Below, in pieces: positions 20,117 through 28,297 of a DNA stretch of 64,000 bases. Numbering within the stretch: position 1 is the stretch's first letter; each line of letters begins with the position of its first letter. The notes under the pieces were generated by a model. That model saw nothing but the letters and a program-made list of their open reading frames with translations, was not told where the DNA came from and searched no databases. This DNA comes from Citromicrobium bathyomarinum. GTDB lineage: Bacteria > Pseudomonadota > Alphaproteobacteria > Sphingomonadales > Sphingomonadaceae. Both the position numbers and the translations under genes were made by a program. The DNA is taken from contig NZ_JAINWL010000003.1 of the NCBI RefSeq assembly GCF_021021475.1, positions 372,001 to 436,000 on the forward strand. Reading direction: 5' to 3'.

Positions 20117-21100
20117 ATGAGCGACGACAAGACCTTCAATCCGACCGAAAGCACCATCCTCGCCGCGACCGACACCACGGTCGACGTGCGCGAGACCTTC
20201 GGGATCGACATTGACTGGCAGGTGCCTGCCTTCAGCAAGGCGGACGACCGCGTGCCCGATCTGGACGAGACCTATGTCTTCGATCCGGACACGACAATGG
20301 CGATCCTCGCAGGCTTCGCGTTCAACCGCCGCGTGATGGTGCAGGGCTATCACGGCACCGGCAAATCGACCCATATCGAACAGGTCGCCGCGCGGCTGAA
20401 CTGGCCGTGCGTACGGATCAACCTCGATGCGCATATCAGCCGTATCGACCTGGTTGGACGCGACGCGATCGTGCTGCGGGACGGCCTTCAGGTCACCGAA
20501 TTTCGCGAAGGCCTGTTGCCCTGGGCGCTGCAGCACCCGGTCGCGCTGGTGTTCGACGAATATGACGCGGGCCGCCCCGACGTGATGTTCGTGATCCAGC
20601 GCGTGCTGGAGGCGGAGGGCAAGCTGACCCTGCTCGACCAGAACCGCGTGATCCGTCCGAACCCCGGTTTCCGCCTGTTCGCGACCGCGAATACGGTCGG
20701 CCTCGGCGATACCAGCGGGCTGTATCACGGCACGCAGCAGATCAACCAGGGCCAGATGGACCGCTGGAACGTGGTCGTGGGCCTCAACTACCTGCCCGCC
20801 GAGACCGAGCAGACGATCGTCTCTGCCAAGGTGCCGGAGATGGAGAAGAAAACCATCGCCGACATGGTCAAGGTCGCGGATCTGAGCCGTCAGGGCTTCA
20901 TGAACGGCGATATCTCCACCGTGATGAGCCCGCGTACGGTCATCACCTGGGCGCAGAACACGGCGATCTTCAAGGATATCGGCTTCGCCTTCCGGGTGAG
21001 CTTCCTCAACAAGTGCGACGAGGCTGAGCGGATGCTGGTGGCCGAATATTACCAGCGCGTGTTCGGCACGGACCTGCCCGAAAGCGTCGTCGCGCGATAG
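20117..21100 (+). CDS. cobS: Cobaltochelatase CobS subunit
   Basis: AAA+ subunit of aerobic cobaltochelatase, which with CobT powers cobalt insertion into hydrogenobyrinate diamide by CobN during B12 synthesis. From ATG 20117 (a GTG three bases earlier is also possible) it is 327 residues. Walker [10 protein letters not shown], Walker [15 protein letters not shown], sensor region [33 protein letters not shown] and an arginine-finger-like late region are all present. CobT is not adjacent: the next gene is convergent and small. CobS homologues can also serve other chelatases, but this sequence is the close alphaproteobacterial type. Confidence 0.94.
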   Translation: MSDDKTFNPTESTILAATDTTVDVRETFGIDIDWQVPAFSKADDRVPDLDETYVFDPDTTMAILAGFAFNRRVMVQGYHGTGKSTHIEQVAARLNWPCVRINLDAHISRIDLVGRDAIVLRDGLQVTEFREGLLPWALQHPVALVFDEYDAGRPDVMFVIQRVLEAEGKLTLLDQNRVIRPNPGFRLFATANTVGLGDTSGLYHGTQQINQGQMDRWNVVVGLNYLPAETEQTIVSAKVPEMEKKTIADMVKVADLSRQGFMNGDISTVMSPRTVITWAQNTAIFKDIGFAFRVSFLNKCDEAERMLVAEYYQRVFGTDLPESVVAR

Positions 21101-21133
21101 CCGCGCGGCGCTGACGGGCTGGGGCCGTCCGCC

Positions 21134-21361
21134 TCAGTCCGCGTCGGCCTCGTCCAGATAGCGGGCCTTGATCGCCTTCCATTTGGGCTCGTCGCGGTCG
21201 TTGCGGATCATGATCGCCTCGACCTCGTCGAATTCCTCCAGCCCCAGCGCGTCGGCCACGCTGATCGGGAAGTAGATGCTCTCGTCGGTGTCGCAACGCA
21301 CGCCGTAGGCACCTTGGTTTTCGTTGCTGGTGGTAATGATGCAGGCCGATTTGGCTGCCAT
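21134..21361 (-). CDS. Small conserved-looking protein of unknown function
   Basis: A 75-residue acidic cytoplasmic protein. It begins MAAKSACIITTSNENQGAYG and ends in an acidic tail YLDEADAD. The alternating hydrophobic pattern (SACIITT, YGVRCD, SIYFPISVADAL, VEAIMIRND, WKAIKARY) reads as a small five-strand beta barrel, perhaps OB-like; that is inference. A good ribosome site (AAGGA) lies 10 bases upstream of ATG 21361, which supports it as a real gene. Convergent with cobS, divergent from the PBP1a gene. Confidence 0.65.
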   Translation of the reverse strand: MAAKSACIITTSNENQGAYGVRCDTDESIYFPISVADALGLEEFDEVEAIMIRNDRDEPKWKAIKARYLDEADAD

Positions 21362-21502
21362 TATCGGAGTTCCTTTTTGGTAGATTGGTAGCTTCGTAAC
21401 CGGCGGAAATTAGCGCGGCGTGGCTGAGCGGGCAAGCAGCGTGCATGCGCACCCGCACGCATCGTCTGGTGTGGTTCATGTGGTTCTTGTATTCAGGCCC
21501 AC

Positions 21503-23641
21503 ATGGCATCACCGCGAGAGACATGGCGCGACGACGGGGAGGATGAGGCCGGGCCTGTCGGGCACACCGGCTATTACTCCCTGTCCGAAAGCATGATCGA
21601 CGATCCGTGGGAGGAAGACGACCCGGATTTCGCCGACGAGCGCTCGCAGGGACAAAGCGTGTGGCCTGCGCTTTGGGATCGCGGGATCGATATTTTAACC
21701 GCACACAGCACGCGGTTCTGGGCGATCCGGGGTGCGGCGGCGTTCCTGTTCCTGCTGATCCTGATCGTTATCTGGCTCGCGATCACGGCCCCGCTGTCCA
21801 AGTCTCTCGAACCGATCGCCCCGCCGCAGATTACGCTGCTGGCGGCGGACGGCACCCCGATCGCGCGCAATGGCGCTGTTTATGACGAGCCGGTCGAGGT
21901 CGACCGCCTGCCCGATCACGTGGTGGAAGCTTTCCTCGCGACCGAGGATCGCCGGTTCTACGATCACTGGGGCGTCGATCCGCGCGGCCTTGCACGCGCG
22001 ACGATCAACAACTGGACGGGCGGGCCCACGCAAGGGGGGAGCACGATCACGCAGCAGCTGGCCAAGTTCACCTTTCTGACGCCCGAACAATCGCTCTCTC
22101 GCAAGGCGCGCGAGATGCTGATCGCGTTCTGGCTGGAAACCTGGCTGACCAAGGACGAGATCCTCGAGCGCTATCTCTCCAACGCCTATTTCGGCGACAA
22201 CACCTACGGCCTGCGCGCGGCGAGCCTGCACTATTTCTACCGCCAGCCGGAAAAGCTGAAGCCCAATCAGGCGGCGATGCTGGCCGGGCTGCTGAAGGCG
22301 CCATCGGCCTACGCTCCCTCGCAGCATTACCAGCGCGCGGTCGAGCGGATGGGCGCGGTCAAGGTGAGCCTGGTCTCCGCCGGCTACATCACGCAGGAAG
22401 AGGCGGACGCGATGCGCCCGCCGCCGCTCGACATGCGGCTGACCAACGACCTGCCAACGGGCACATATTTCGCCGACTGGGCGCTGCCCGAGGCGCGCGA
22501 CCGTGCATCGCCCGGCTATGCCCAGCAATCGCTCACCACCACGCTCGACGCGCGGCTGCAGAACATTGCGCGCGACGTGATCGCCGGAGCGGGGCTGGGC
22601 AATGCGCAGGCTGCGCTGGTGGCGATGCGTCCCAATGGAGAAGTGGTCGCGATGATCGGCGGGACCGACTATTCACAAAGCGCCTTCAACCGCGCGACCA
22701 TGGCCACGCGTCAGCCGGGATCGACCTTCAAGACCTTCGTCTATCTCGCCGCGCTGCAGGAGGGCTTCGACCCGGACGATCCGATCGGCAACCGGCCCTT
22801 CACGCAAGGAAGCTATCGCCCGGAAAACTACGACGATCGCTATTCCGACTTTCTGACGCTGGAGCAGGCTTTTGCCCGGTCGAGCAATGTCGCCACCGTG
22901 CGGCTGTTCAACGAGGTCGGCAGCGATCGGGTGATCGGCCTTGCCCGCGACCTCGGCATCAACAGCCCGATCGCGCGCGGCGACCCCAGCGTGGCGCTGG
23001 GCACCGCAGGCATGTCTCTGATGGAGCTGACTGCCGCCTATGCGGGAATCGCGGGCAATTCCTACCCCGTTCGCCCGACTGCATTCGTGCGCGAACCGGT
23101 CGGCCTGTGGGACCGGATCTTCAACGCGCCGCGCAGCATGTCCGCCTCGAGCCACCGGGAGATCGAGCAATTGCTGCGCACCGCAATCAACAGCGGGACG
23201 GGGCGCGCGGCGCAGTTGCCGGGGCCCAACTTCGGCAAGACCGGCACGACTCAGAACAACCGCGATGCGCTGTTCGTGGGTTATGCGGGCGATCTGGTGG
23301 TGGGCGTTTGGATCGGCAATGACGACAACACCCCGCTCAAGGGAATCAGCGGCGGCGGGCTGCCTGCGCGGATATGGAAGGCGTTCATGCGCCGGGCGCA
23401 GGGCAGCGGCGATGCCGCACCCGTGCGTCGGCGCAGCCCCAACGCGCCGGTCCAGCCGCTCGACGTGCCCGATGCGAGTGACATTCCGGCATCGATCGCG
23501 GAAGACGGTGCGGAAATCACCACCGACGAAAGCGGAATCACCATTCGCGAGGCACCGCCGATCGACGCGCCGAGCGATGCGCCGCGGCCTGCGCCAGAGA
23601 TTGCACCTTTGCGTGAAGAGGACCCGGCACCGGCGAACTGA
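21503..23641 (+). CDS. mrcA: Class A penicillin-binding protein (PBP1a type)
   Basis: Bifunctional peptidoglycan synthase of 712 residues: glycosyltransferase family 51 plus transpeptidase. A cytoplasmic acidic N terminus is followed by one membrane segment (about 73-94, AAAFLFLLILIVIWLAI). The GT51 domain has ATEDRRFYDHWGVDPRG with catalytic Glu, GGSTITQQLAKFTFLT and a second Glu in DEILERYLS. The transpeptidase domain has the SxxK motif in RQPGSTFKTFVY, SSN in ARSSNVATV and KTG in GKTGTTQNNRDALF. It ends in a Pro/Ala/Asp-rich tail of about 75 residues. Single-gene unit; GTGGTTC occurs twice just upstream (about 21472-21487). Confidence 0.95.
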   Translation: MASPRETWRDDGEDEAGPVGHTGYYSLSESMIDDPWEEDDPDFADERSQGQSVWPALWDRGIDILTAHSTRFWAIRGAAAFLFLLILIVIWLAITAPLSKSLEPIAPPQITLLAADGTPIARNGAVYDEPVEVDRLPDHVVEAFLATEDRRFYDHWGVDPRGLARATINNWTGGPTQGGSTITQQLAKFTFLTPEQSLSRKAREMLIAFWLETWLTKDEILERYLSNAYFGDNTYGLRAASLHYFYRQPEKLKPNQAAMLAGLLKAPSAYAPSQHYQRAVERMGAVKVSLVSAGYITQEEADAMRPPPLDMRLTNDLPTGTYFADWALPEARDRASPGYAQQSLTTTLDARLQNIARDVIAGAGLGNAQAALVAMRPNGEVVAMIGGTDYSQSAFNRATMATRQPGSTFKTFVYLAALQEGFDPDDPIGNRPFTQGSYRPENYDDRYSDFLTLEQAFARSSNVATVRLFNEVGSDRVIGLARDLGINSPIARGDPSVALGTAGMSLMELTAAYAGIAGNSYPVRPTAFVREPVGLWDRIFNAPRSMSASSHREIEQLLRTAINSGTGRAAQLPGPNFGKTGTTQNNRDALFVGYAGDLVVGVWIGNDDNTPLKGISGGGLPARIWKAFMRRAQGSGDAAPVRRRSPNAPVQPLDVPDASDIPASIAEDGAEITTDESGITIREAPPIDAPSDAPRPAPEIAPLREEDPAPAN

Positions 23642-23659
23642 TCGCCCCGTCGATTCGAG

Positions 23660-24088
23660 TCAGTCGGCTTCGGGTTCGCTCCGGGCGATCATCACGTTCA
23701 TCACCGCGCTTGCCCGCGGGCGGTCGCGCTCTTCCTGCCATGCCTCGACGGTCACGTTCGCACTGCGGCGGCCGAGCTTCGTGATCCGCGCCTTGGCGAA
23801 CAGCGGAGCCTTCTTCGCCGCAGCAAGGAACTGAACGGTGATGTTGATCGGTTTGAGCTGCGCCTGCTCGCCGCGCTCGTGCAGCGCGAGCCGCAGCAGC
23901 GCGTAGGCCGCAGTTTCCATCAGCCCGCTGGTCGCGCCCCCGTGGAAATGGCCGGGGCGCCCTTCGATTGCGTCGATGCCGGAAACGCACAGCACCGGTA
24001 CGCCGTCTTCGAAGCCGGAGACTTCGATGCCGAGCGAGCGGGCATAGTGCGACAGAAGGTCGATCTCGGGTTCGCCGGTCTCAGTCAT
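23660..24088 (-). CDS. PaaI-type hot-dog thioesterase
   Basis: A 142-residue single hot-dog domain protein. The segment EGRPGHFHGGATSGLMETAAYALLRL matches the PaaI/YdiI active-site helix, where an acidic residue (here Glu in LMETAA) and the HGG motif act in thioester hydrolysis. It overlaps the upstream thioesterase gene by eight bases (24081-24088), so the two are translationally coupled and probably arose by duplication. The acyl substrate is unknown. Confidence 0.88.
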   Translation of the reverse strand: MTETGEPEIDLLSHYARSLGIEVSGFEDGVPVLCVSGIDAIEGRPGHFHGGATSGLMETAAYALLRLALHERGEQAQLKPINITVQFLAAAKKAPLFAKARITKLGRRSANVTVEAWQEERDRPRASAVMNVMIARSEPEAD

Positions 24089-24560
24089 TCTTCGCCCCCG
24101 CCGGATTGAAATCGCCGATGGTCATGTAAACCGCCGCCATCGTCGCCACCGGATCGTCAGGATCGCCGTCATGCGCGATCCCGCGCACGAAGGCGGCAGA
24201 GCGCGTGGTGCGGTAACATTCGCACCGCGCAATCACATCCGCCCGCTCGCCCGCCGGGCGCTGGTAGTCGACCCGCATGTCGAGCGTGGCGATCGGAACG
24301 AACCGCTGGGCGCGTGTCCAGATCGCGATGCCGCCACCCATGTCGAGCATCGAGAAGATCGGCCCGGAGGCGATCACGCGGCGAATATCGTCGCCCATAA
24401 GCTCCTCGCGCCATGGCAGCCTGATTTCGGTCCAGTCCTCTCCGTGACCAAGATAGGTCAGGCCAAGCCAGCCCGGGTGCCCGCCCGCAAACAGGAAGGG
24501 CGCGGCTTTTTCCGGGTCGAACAGGTTCGACGGATCGCGGTGTGGGGCCTCTTTCTCCAT
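24081..24560 (-). CDS. PaaI-type hot-dog thioesterase
   Basis: A 159-residue single hot-dog protein, paralogous in fold to its downstream partner. It shows GHGEDWTEIRLPWREELMGD and then RVIASGPIFSMLDMGGGIAIW, the active-site helix region, in which Asp in LDMGGG replaces the more usual Glu or Asn. The rest is a typical strand set ATLDMRVDYQRPA...IARCECYRTTRSAAFVRG. First gene of a two-gene operon; the plus-strand peptide gene starts 121 bases away in the opposite direction. Confidence 0.87.
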   Translation of the reverse strand: MEKEAPHRDPSNLFDPEKAAPFLFAGGHPGWLGLTYLGHGEDWTEIRLPWREELMGDDIRRVIASGPIFSMLDMGGGIAIWTRAQRFVPIATLDMRVDYQRPAGERADVIARCECYRTTRSAAFVRGIAHDGDPDDPVATMAAVYMTIGDFNPAGAKND

Positions 24561-24681
24561 GCCCGGTCATCTGTCGGGAGATGGCGGCGATGACAATGTT
24601 TTAATTCGCAAAGCTGGGTGCTTCGCGGGATCGATGAGGCTGCGCGGCAGGGGAGCCGCGCCATGCAAGGGAGCAACATCT

Positions 24682-24852
24682 ATGAACTTGCCCAAGCTTT
24701 CGCTCGACAGCCTGCCAGGCCTGATCGATGCGCCTGGCCTGATCGGGAGCCTGTCCGATCTGGCCAGCGCGACGACCGACGACCGGGTCGTGATCCTGAT
24801 GGTCTACCTCTACGAAACGTTCCCCCCCGAAGTGCCCACCGGCCTGTTCTGA
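24682..24852 (+). CDS. 56-residue peptide, unknown function
   Basis: A small gene with ATG 24682, preceded by AAGGGAG at a good distance, encoding MNLPKLSLDSLPGLIDAPG and then a hydrophobic C-terminal half with VVILMVYLYETFPPEVP. No signal peptide or known domain is seen. It lies 15 bases before the 322-residue gene in the same direction and so is probably the first gene of a three-gene operon. It could be a small subunit or a precursor peptide modified by the two downstream proteins; both are speculation. Confidence 0.6.
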   Translation: MNLPKLSLDSLPGLIDAPGLIGSLSDLASATTDDRVVILMVYLYETFPPEVPTGLF

Positions 24853-24867
24853 GGCGGGTCGCCGACA

Positions 24868-25836
24868 ATGCATGTCGATGCTGCGCTGCGCGAATTTGCG
24901 GGCGATAGCCACGCGCAGGCCGCGGCGCAGGATCGCGTGCTGGCCGCGCAGGCCGAGTGGCAGGCGCGGCCACAGGTCGCGCGAGTTCTGGCCGATTGCC
25001 GGACCCTGCGAAACACCGGTGATTTGGCGCGCTGCGGCGCATTGCTACCTCTTATCGATGACGACGGCGCGCAAGAGTTCGTCGCGCAGTTCATCGCGGC
25101 CATGCTGGCTGCGTGGCGGGACCAGCCACTTGCGCAATTGCCCTTTCGGCACAGCTATGCTGCCGGGCAGGGCATCGTCCACATCCACCGCGACGGGCCG
25201 GTGACGCTGGCGCTTGTGCTGGTCGAGCCGGCTGACAGAGCGCCGCGCACCATCGCGTTTTCCGATTGCGATCGGCGGGAGGTGGTGCTGGCCGGGCAGG
25301 GGGCGGCGGTCCGTTACACACGGCGCGACGGTGCGCCGCCTGTGGCTAAAGAAGTTCGCCTCGCCCCCGGGACGGTTCTCACCGGCGATGCCGATCATTC
25401 CCGCTACATTACCGCTCTGGATACGCCGCTGGTGTTGCTACGGGTAGCACGCGAGCCCGCCCATCCGCGCCCGACGCGAGAGGTGGAACTGGCAACGGGG
25501 CGGATCGTCCACCGCGCCTCGCCGAGCCCTGCAGACGGTCGCGCCGAACTGGCGGCTGCATTGCTGGGCGCGATGGGGCGCACGGACGCCGCGCCAAGCC
25601 TAGCGCGCTATGCCTGCGGGAAGGGGGGCTGTGGACAAGCGGGGGAGGGGGCCCGGTGGCAGGCACTGCGTCACGCACTGGCGCTCGACACGGCCAGCGG
25701 TTTCGAGGCTTTGTGCGCTATTGCGGAGTGCGACAGTGATCCGCTGGCATGCGAAGCCGCTACACTTCGCCACAAGCTATACACAACTTATCCACAACTT
25801 GCCAAGTTGCGGGAGAGCCAATGCCTCGCGAGCTGA
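24868..25836 (+). CDS. Protein of unknown function with His/Cys clusters
   Basis: A 322-residue cytoplasmic protein that I cannot assign to a family with confidence. The N-terminal 90 residues are helical and Ala-rich with C44 and C56. Then FRHSYAAGQGIVHIHRDG places H95, H105 and H107 in what looks like a strand pair of a beta barrel (cupin-like metal site, inference). The C-terminal part holds a YACGKGGCG motif and ECDSDPLACEA. Its 3' end overlaps the next gene by 16 bases, indicating co-translation. Base composition matches the neighbours, so there is no sign of recent transfer. Confidence 0.72.
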   Translation: MHVDAALREFAGDSHAQAAAQDRVLAAQAEWQARPQVARVLADCRTLRNTGDLARCGALLPLIDDDGAQEFVAQFIAAMLAAWRDQPLAQLPFRHSYAAGQGIVHIHRDGPVTLALVLVEPADRAPRTIAFSDCDRREVVLAGQGAAVRYTRRDGAPPVAKEVRLAPGTVLTGDADHSRYITALDTPLVLLRVAREPAHPRPTREVELATGRIVHRASPSPADGRAELAAALLGAMGRTDAAPSLARYACGKGGCGQAGEGARWQALRHALALDTASGFEALCAIAECDSDPLACEAATLRHKLYTTYPQLAKLRESQCLAS

Positions 25837-26606
25837 CGCCATCCTTTTGCACCCCCCTGACACTCGCAGAGTGCCTCGCGCAGCTGGACGAGCACGGCTT
25901 CGATCCGGCGGACGAGCTTTCGCTACAGAATGCAGCATCGCTGCTTGCCGGGCTCGCGGCCAATCGCGGTTTCCTCGGCGATCTGCTGATCGATCTCCTG
26001 GCCGATGCAGAGGATCAGGCGAGCGGTTACGGCCCGCAGGCCATCATGCTGGCGGGGCCGCGCAACGGTTATTTCCTGCGCGCCAATATCTGGCCCGCGC
26101 GCGGCGATCCGGTTTTTGAGGCAAGCGGCGCGGCAAGCTTCGTCTATGGCTTGCCGCATGATCACAATTTCGACTTCCTGACGGTCGGCTATTTCGGGCC
26201 GGGCTATGTCAGTGACTATTGGGAATACGACTACGCGAGCGTCTCGGGAGAAGTCGGGGAGGCGGTTGATCTGCGGTGCGTTGGGCGATCGCAGCTGAGC
26301 GAGGGGCGCGTGCTGCACTATCGCGCGCATCGCGACGTGCATTGCCAGCATCCGCCCGAGAGCCTGTCCGTTTCGCTCAACATCTGCGCCGCCAACCCCG
26401 CGCAAGGCTGGTTCGACCAGTACCGTTTCGACACCGAAGCCGGCCGGATCGCGGGCGTGCTCAACGCGAGCGCGAACGAGGTCTTGCTAAGGCTGGGTGT
26501 GGTGCTGGGCGAGGAGGATGCGAGGCATTGTGCGCAGCATTTCGCGACACATCACCCCAGTGCTGCGATGCGGCGGGTGGCGAGTACAATGATCCGGTCA
26601 GAGTAA
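25821..26606 (+). CDS. Unknown protein with cupin-like His pattern (often misnamed transposase)
   Basis: A 261-residue protein from ATG 25821, which has GGGAGAG immediately upstream. The core GLPHDHNFDFLTVGYFGPGYVSD has H113 and H115, followed by E135 and by H170, H174 and H177 in HYRAHRDVHCQH; this resembles the HxH...E...H spacing of cupin metal sites. As I recall, homologues in Sphingomonadales carry the name transposase in databases, but nothing here (no DDE triad, no terminal repeats) supports that. It is the last gene of the unknown trio and overlaps convergent ruvX by nine bases. Confidence 0.75.
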   Translation: MPRELTPSFCTPLTLAECLAQLDEHGFDPADELSLQNAASLLAGLAANRGFLGDLLIDLLADAEDQASGYGPQAIMLAGPRNGYFLRANIWPARGDPVFEASGAASFVYGLPHDHNFDFLTVGYFGPGYVSDYWEYDYASVSGEVGEAVDLRCVGRSQLSEGRVLHYRAHRDVHCQHPPESLSVSLNICAANPAQGWFDQYRFDTEAGRIAGVLNASANEVLLRLGVVLGEEDARHCAQHFATHHPSAAMRRVASTMIRSE

Positions 26607-27086
26607 CGGCGAACCCGTCGCCGCATCGATCGCACCCTGAAGGATGATCGTCGCGGCCTCCGCGTCGATACGCTCCGCCCGCTTGCGGCGGCTGACATCG
26701 AGCCCGATCATCGCGTCCTCGGCGCTCTTGGTCGACCAACGCTCGTCCCACAGCAGCACCGGCAGGCCGAAGGCTTCGGCGAGGTTGCGCGCATAGGCGC
26801 GGCTCGCCTGCGCGCGCGGGCCTTCACTGCCATCCATGTTGCGCGGCAGGCCGATCACGATCCCGCGAATGCTGCGCGCCTCGATGAGCTTGCGCAGCTC
26901 GTCGCGATCGCGACCGAACTTGCCGCGCGGCAATGTCTTGAGTGCGGAGGCGAAGCGCCAGCCCGCATCGCACACCGCGATGCCGATGGTCTTGGTGCCC
27001 AGGTCCAGCCCGATCAGCGCGCCCCCGTCGGGCAGCGTCTCGGCCAGACCTGCGGCACTCTCACCTACGAGTTCGCGGCTGTCCAT
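26598..27086 (-). CDS. ruvX: Putative pre-16S rRNA nuclease / Holliday junction resolvase YqgF
   Basis: A 162-residue RNase H-fold protein. It shows the YqgF start GALIGLDLGTKTIGIAVCD with the first catalytic Asp, IRGIVIGLPRNMDGSEGPRA, and the late LLWDERWSTKSAEDAM and RIDAEAATIILQGAID with the other acidic residues. The family matures the 5' end of 16S rRNA. ATG 27086 lies inside the 3' end of the DUF3089 gene (22-base overlap) and begins MDSRELVGESAAG. Last gene of the long pyrE operon. Confidence 0.93.
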   Translation of the reverse strand: MDSRELVGESAAGLAETLPDGGALIGLDLGTKTIGIAVCDAGWRFASALKTLPRGKFGRDRDELRKLIEARSIRGIVIGLPRNMDGSEGPRAQASRAYARNLAEAFGLPVLLWDERWSTKSAEDAMIGLDVSRRKRAERIDAEAATIILQGAIDAATGSPLL

Positions 27087-28285
27087 TCGCGCACGCGCGT
27101 GACCACGTCGTCCTGCAGGTTCCGCCAGAACAGCGGGATGTCGTAGACGTGGTAGTTCCTGCCGGGCAGCACGGCAGAGCCCATTTCGGGCGGGTCGCCG
27201 ATCCGCAGAATGCCCTGCTCGTCGCACCGCGCGCCGACCGCACCGGCCACCAACTCGCCGGAGGTAAGATCTTCGCTCGGCACCAGCGTGCCCTTGTTGT
27301 CGTCCGCCGGGGCGGCGCTGTTCGCGAAACCGGTGATCGGGTTGACGCACAGGATCGCCCCGTTGCCGCGCGGCTCCCCATCGAAGCCGGGGCTCGCCCG
27401 GTAGCGGCTGAGCAGCTGGGTCGGGTCGCCATCATCGGCGAAGCTCACCCAGCTCAGGATACAGCCTGCCTCGTTGGCGCGCTCGCACGCGGGGAGCGGA
27501 AGAACGGGCAGGTCGTGGTCGATCGAGATCGGCCAGCCGACCGCATATACCGCCGCGATGCGGTTCTCCACCGGGCGGCCCTTGATCCGCTCACGCAGCA
27601 ACCGCAGCAGGTGGAGCGAGCCCTGGCTGTGCCCGGCGAGGATGATCGGGCGATCCTTGTCCACGCTTTCGAGGAAATAATCGAACGACTGCTCGACATC
27701 GCGGTAAGCCGCGTCGATCGCCTGCTCCGCCTCGGGCTTGTCGGTGATGAAGGCACCGACGGTAGCCTGGCGATACTTGGGCGCCCAGATCTCGGCGGCG
27801 CGGTTGAATGGGCTGGCGAGCCCGCGCAGGAACAGATTTGCGCGGTCCTCCGCCTCCCTGTTGCCCAGCTTCGCGTTCCACTGGATGTCGCGGTCGAGAT
27901 TGGTCGGGATGTAGCTGGTCGGGTGGACGAAGAAGACCGCGAAGGGCGGTGCGCTCTGTTCATCGTCGGCGGTAACGCGTCGCGATCCGGCCTCGCTCGC
28001 CTGCTCAACCAGCGTGCGCTCGTCCTCGCTGCGGGGCAGGGGGTTCTGCGTCTCTGCGATTGCGGGCTGGTAGCGCGCGGGATCATTGGTGCCGATGCCG
28101 GGGCGCGAATACCACATGTCGGGGTCGGAATAGGCGTTTTCGGCCAGCGCCTCCTGCTCGACGAACTTGGTGTTGGGGACGAAGGCGATCTCGGTCGCCT
28201 TGTCGGACCAGTAATTGAGCGCGAACAGCCCGATGATCACGAGCACGATCATCGTCGCGATGAAATAGAGAAATGCGCGTACCAT
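27065..28285 (-). CDS. DUF3089 alpha/beta-hydrolase-like membrane-anchored protein
   Basis: A 406-residue protein of the DUF3089 family. An N-terminal membrane anchor (FLYFIATMIVLVIIGLFAL, about 5-23) places the rest in the periplasm. Hydrolase features are FFVHPTSYIPTNLDRD and the nucleophile elbow IILAGHSQGSLHLLRLL. No physiological substrate is established for the family. It follows the AI-2E-type permease by 12 bases and overlaps ruvX by 22. Confidence 0.85.
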   Translation of the reverse strand: MVRAFLYFIATMIVLVIIGLFALNYWSDKATEIAFVPNTKFVEQEALAENAYSDPDMWYSRPGIGTNDPARYQPAIAETQNPLPRSEDERTLVEQASEAGSRRVTADDEQSAPPFAVFFVHPTSYIPTNLDRDIQWNAKLGNREAEDRANLFLRGLASPFNRAAEIWAPKYRQATVGAFITDKPEAEQAIDAAYRDVEQSFDYFLESVDKDRPIILAGHSQGSLHLLRLLRERIKGRPVENRIAAVYAVGWPISIDHDLPVLPLPACERANEAGCILSWVSFADDGDPTQLLSRYRASPGFDGEPRGNGAILCVNPITGFANSAAPADDNKGTLVPSEDLTSGELVAGAVGARCDEQGILRIGDPPEMGSAVLPGRNYHVYDIPLFWRNLQDDVVTRVREWTAANS

Positions 28286-28297
28286 CGTGTTTTCCCC

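Noticed and set aside
21472-21487. Direct repeat GTGGTTC in front of the class A PBP gene as an operator
   Set aside because: Seven-base repeats eight or nine bases apart without symmetry are not enough to call a site.
25821-26606. Transposase
   Set aside because: Relatives of this protein are sometimes given that name, but there are no DDE residues, inverted ends or target duplications, and the composition fits the neighbourhood.
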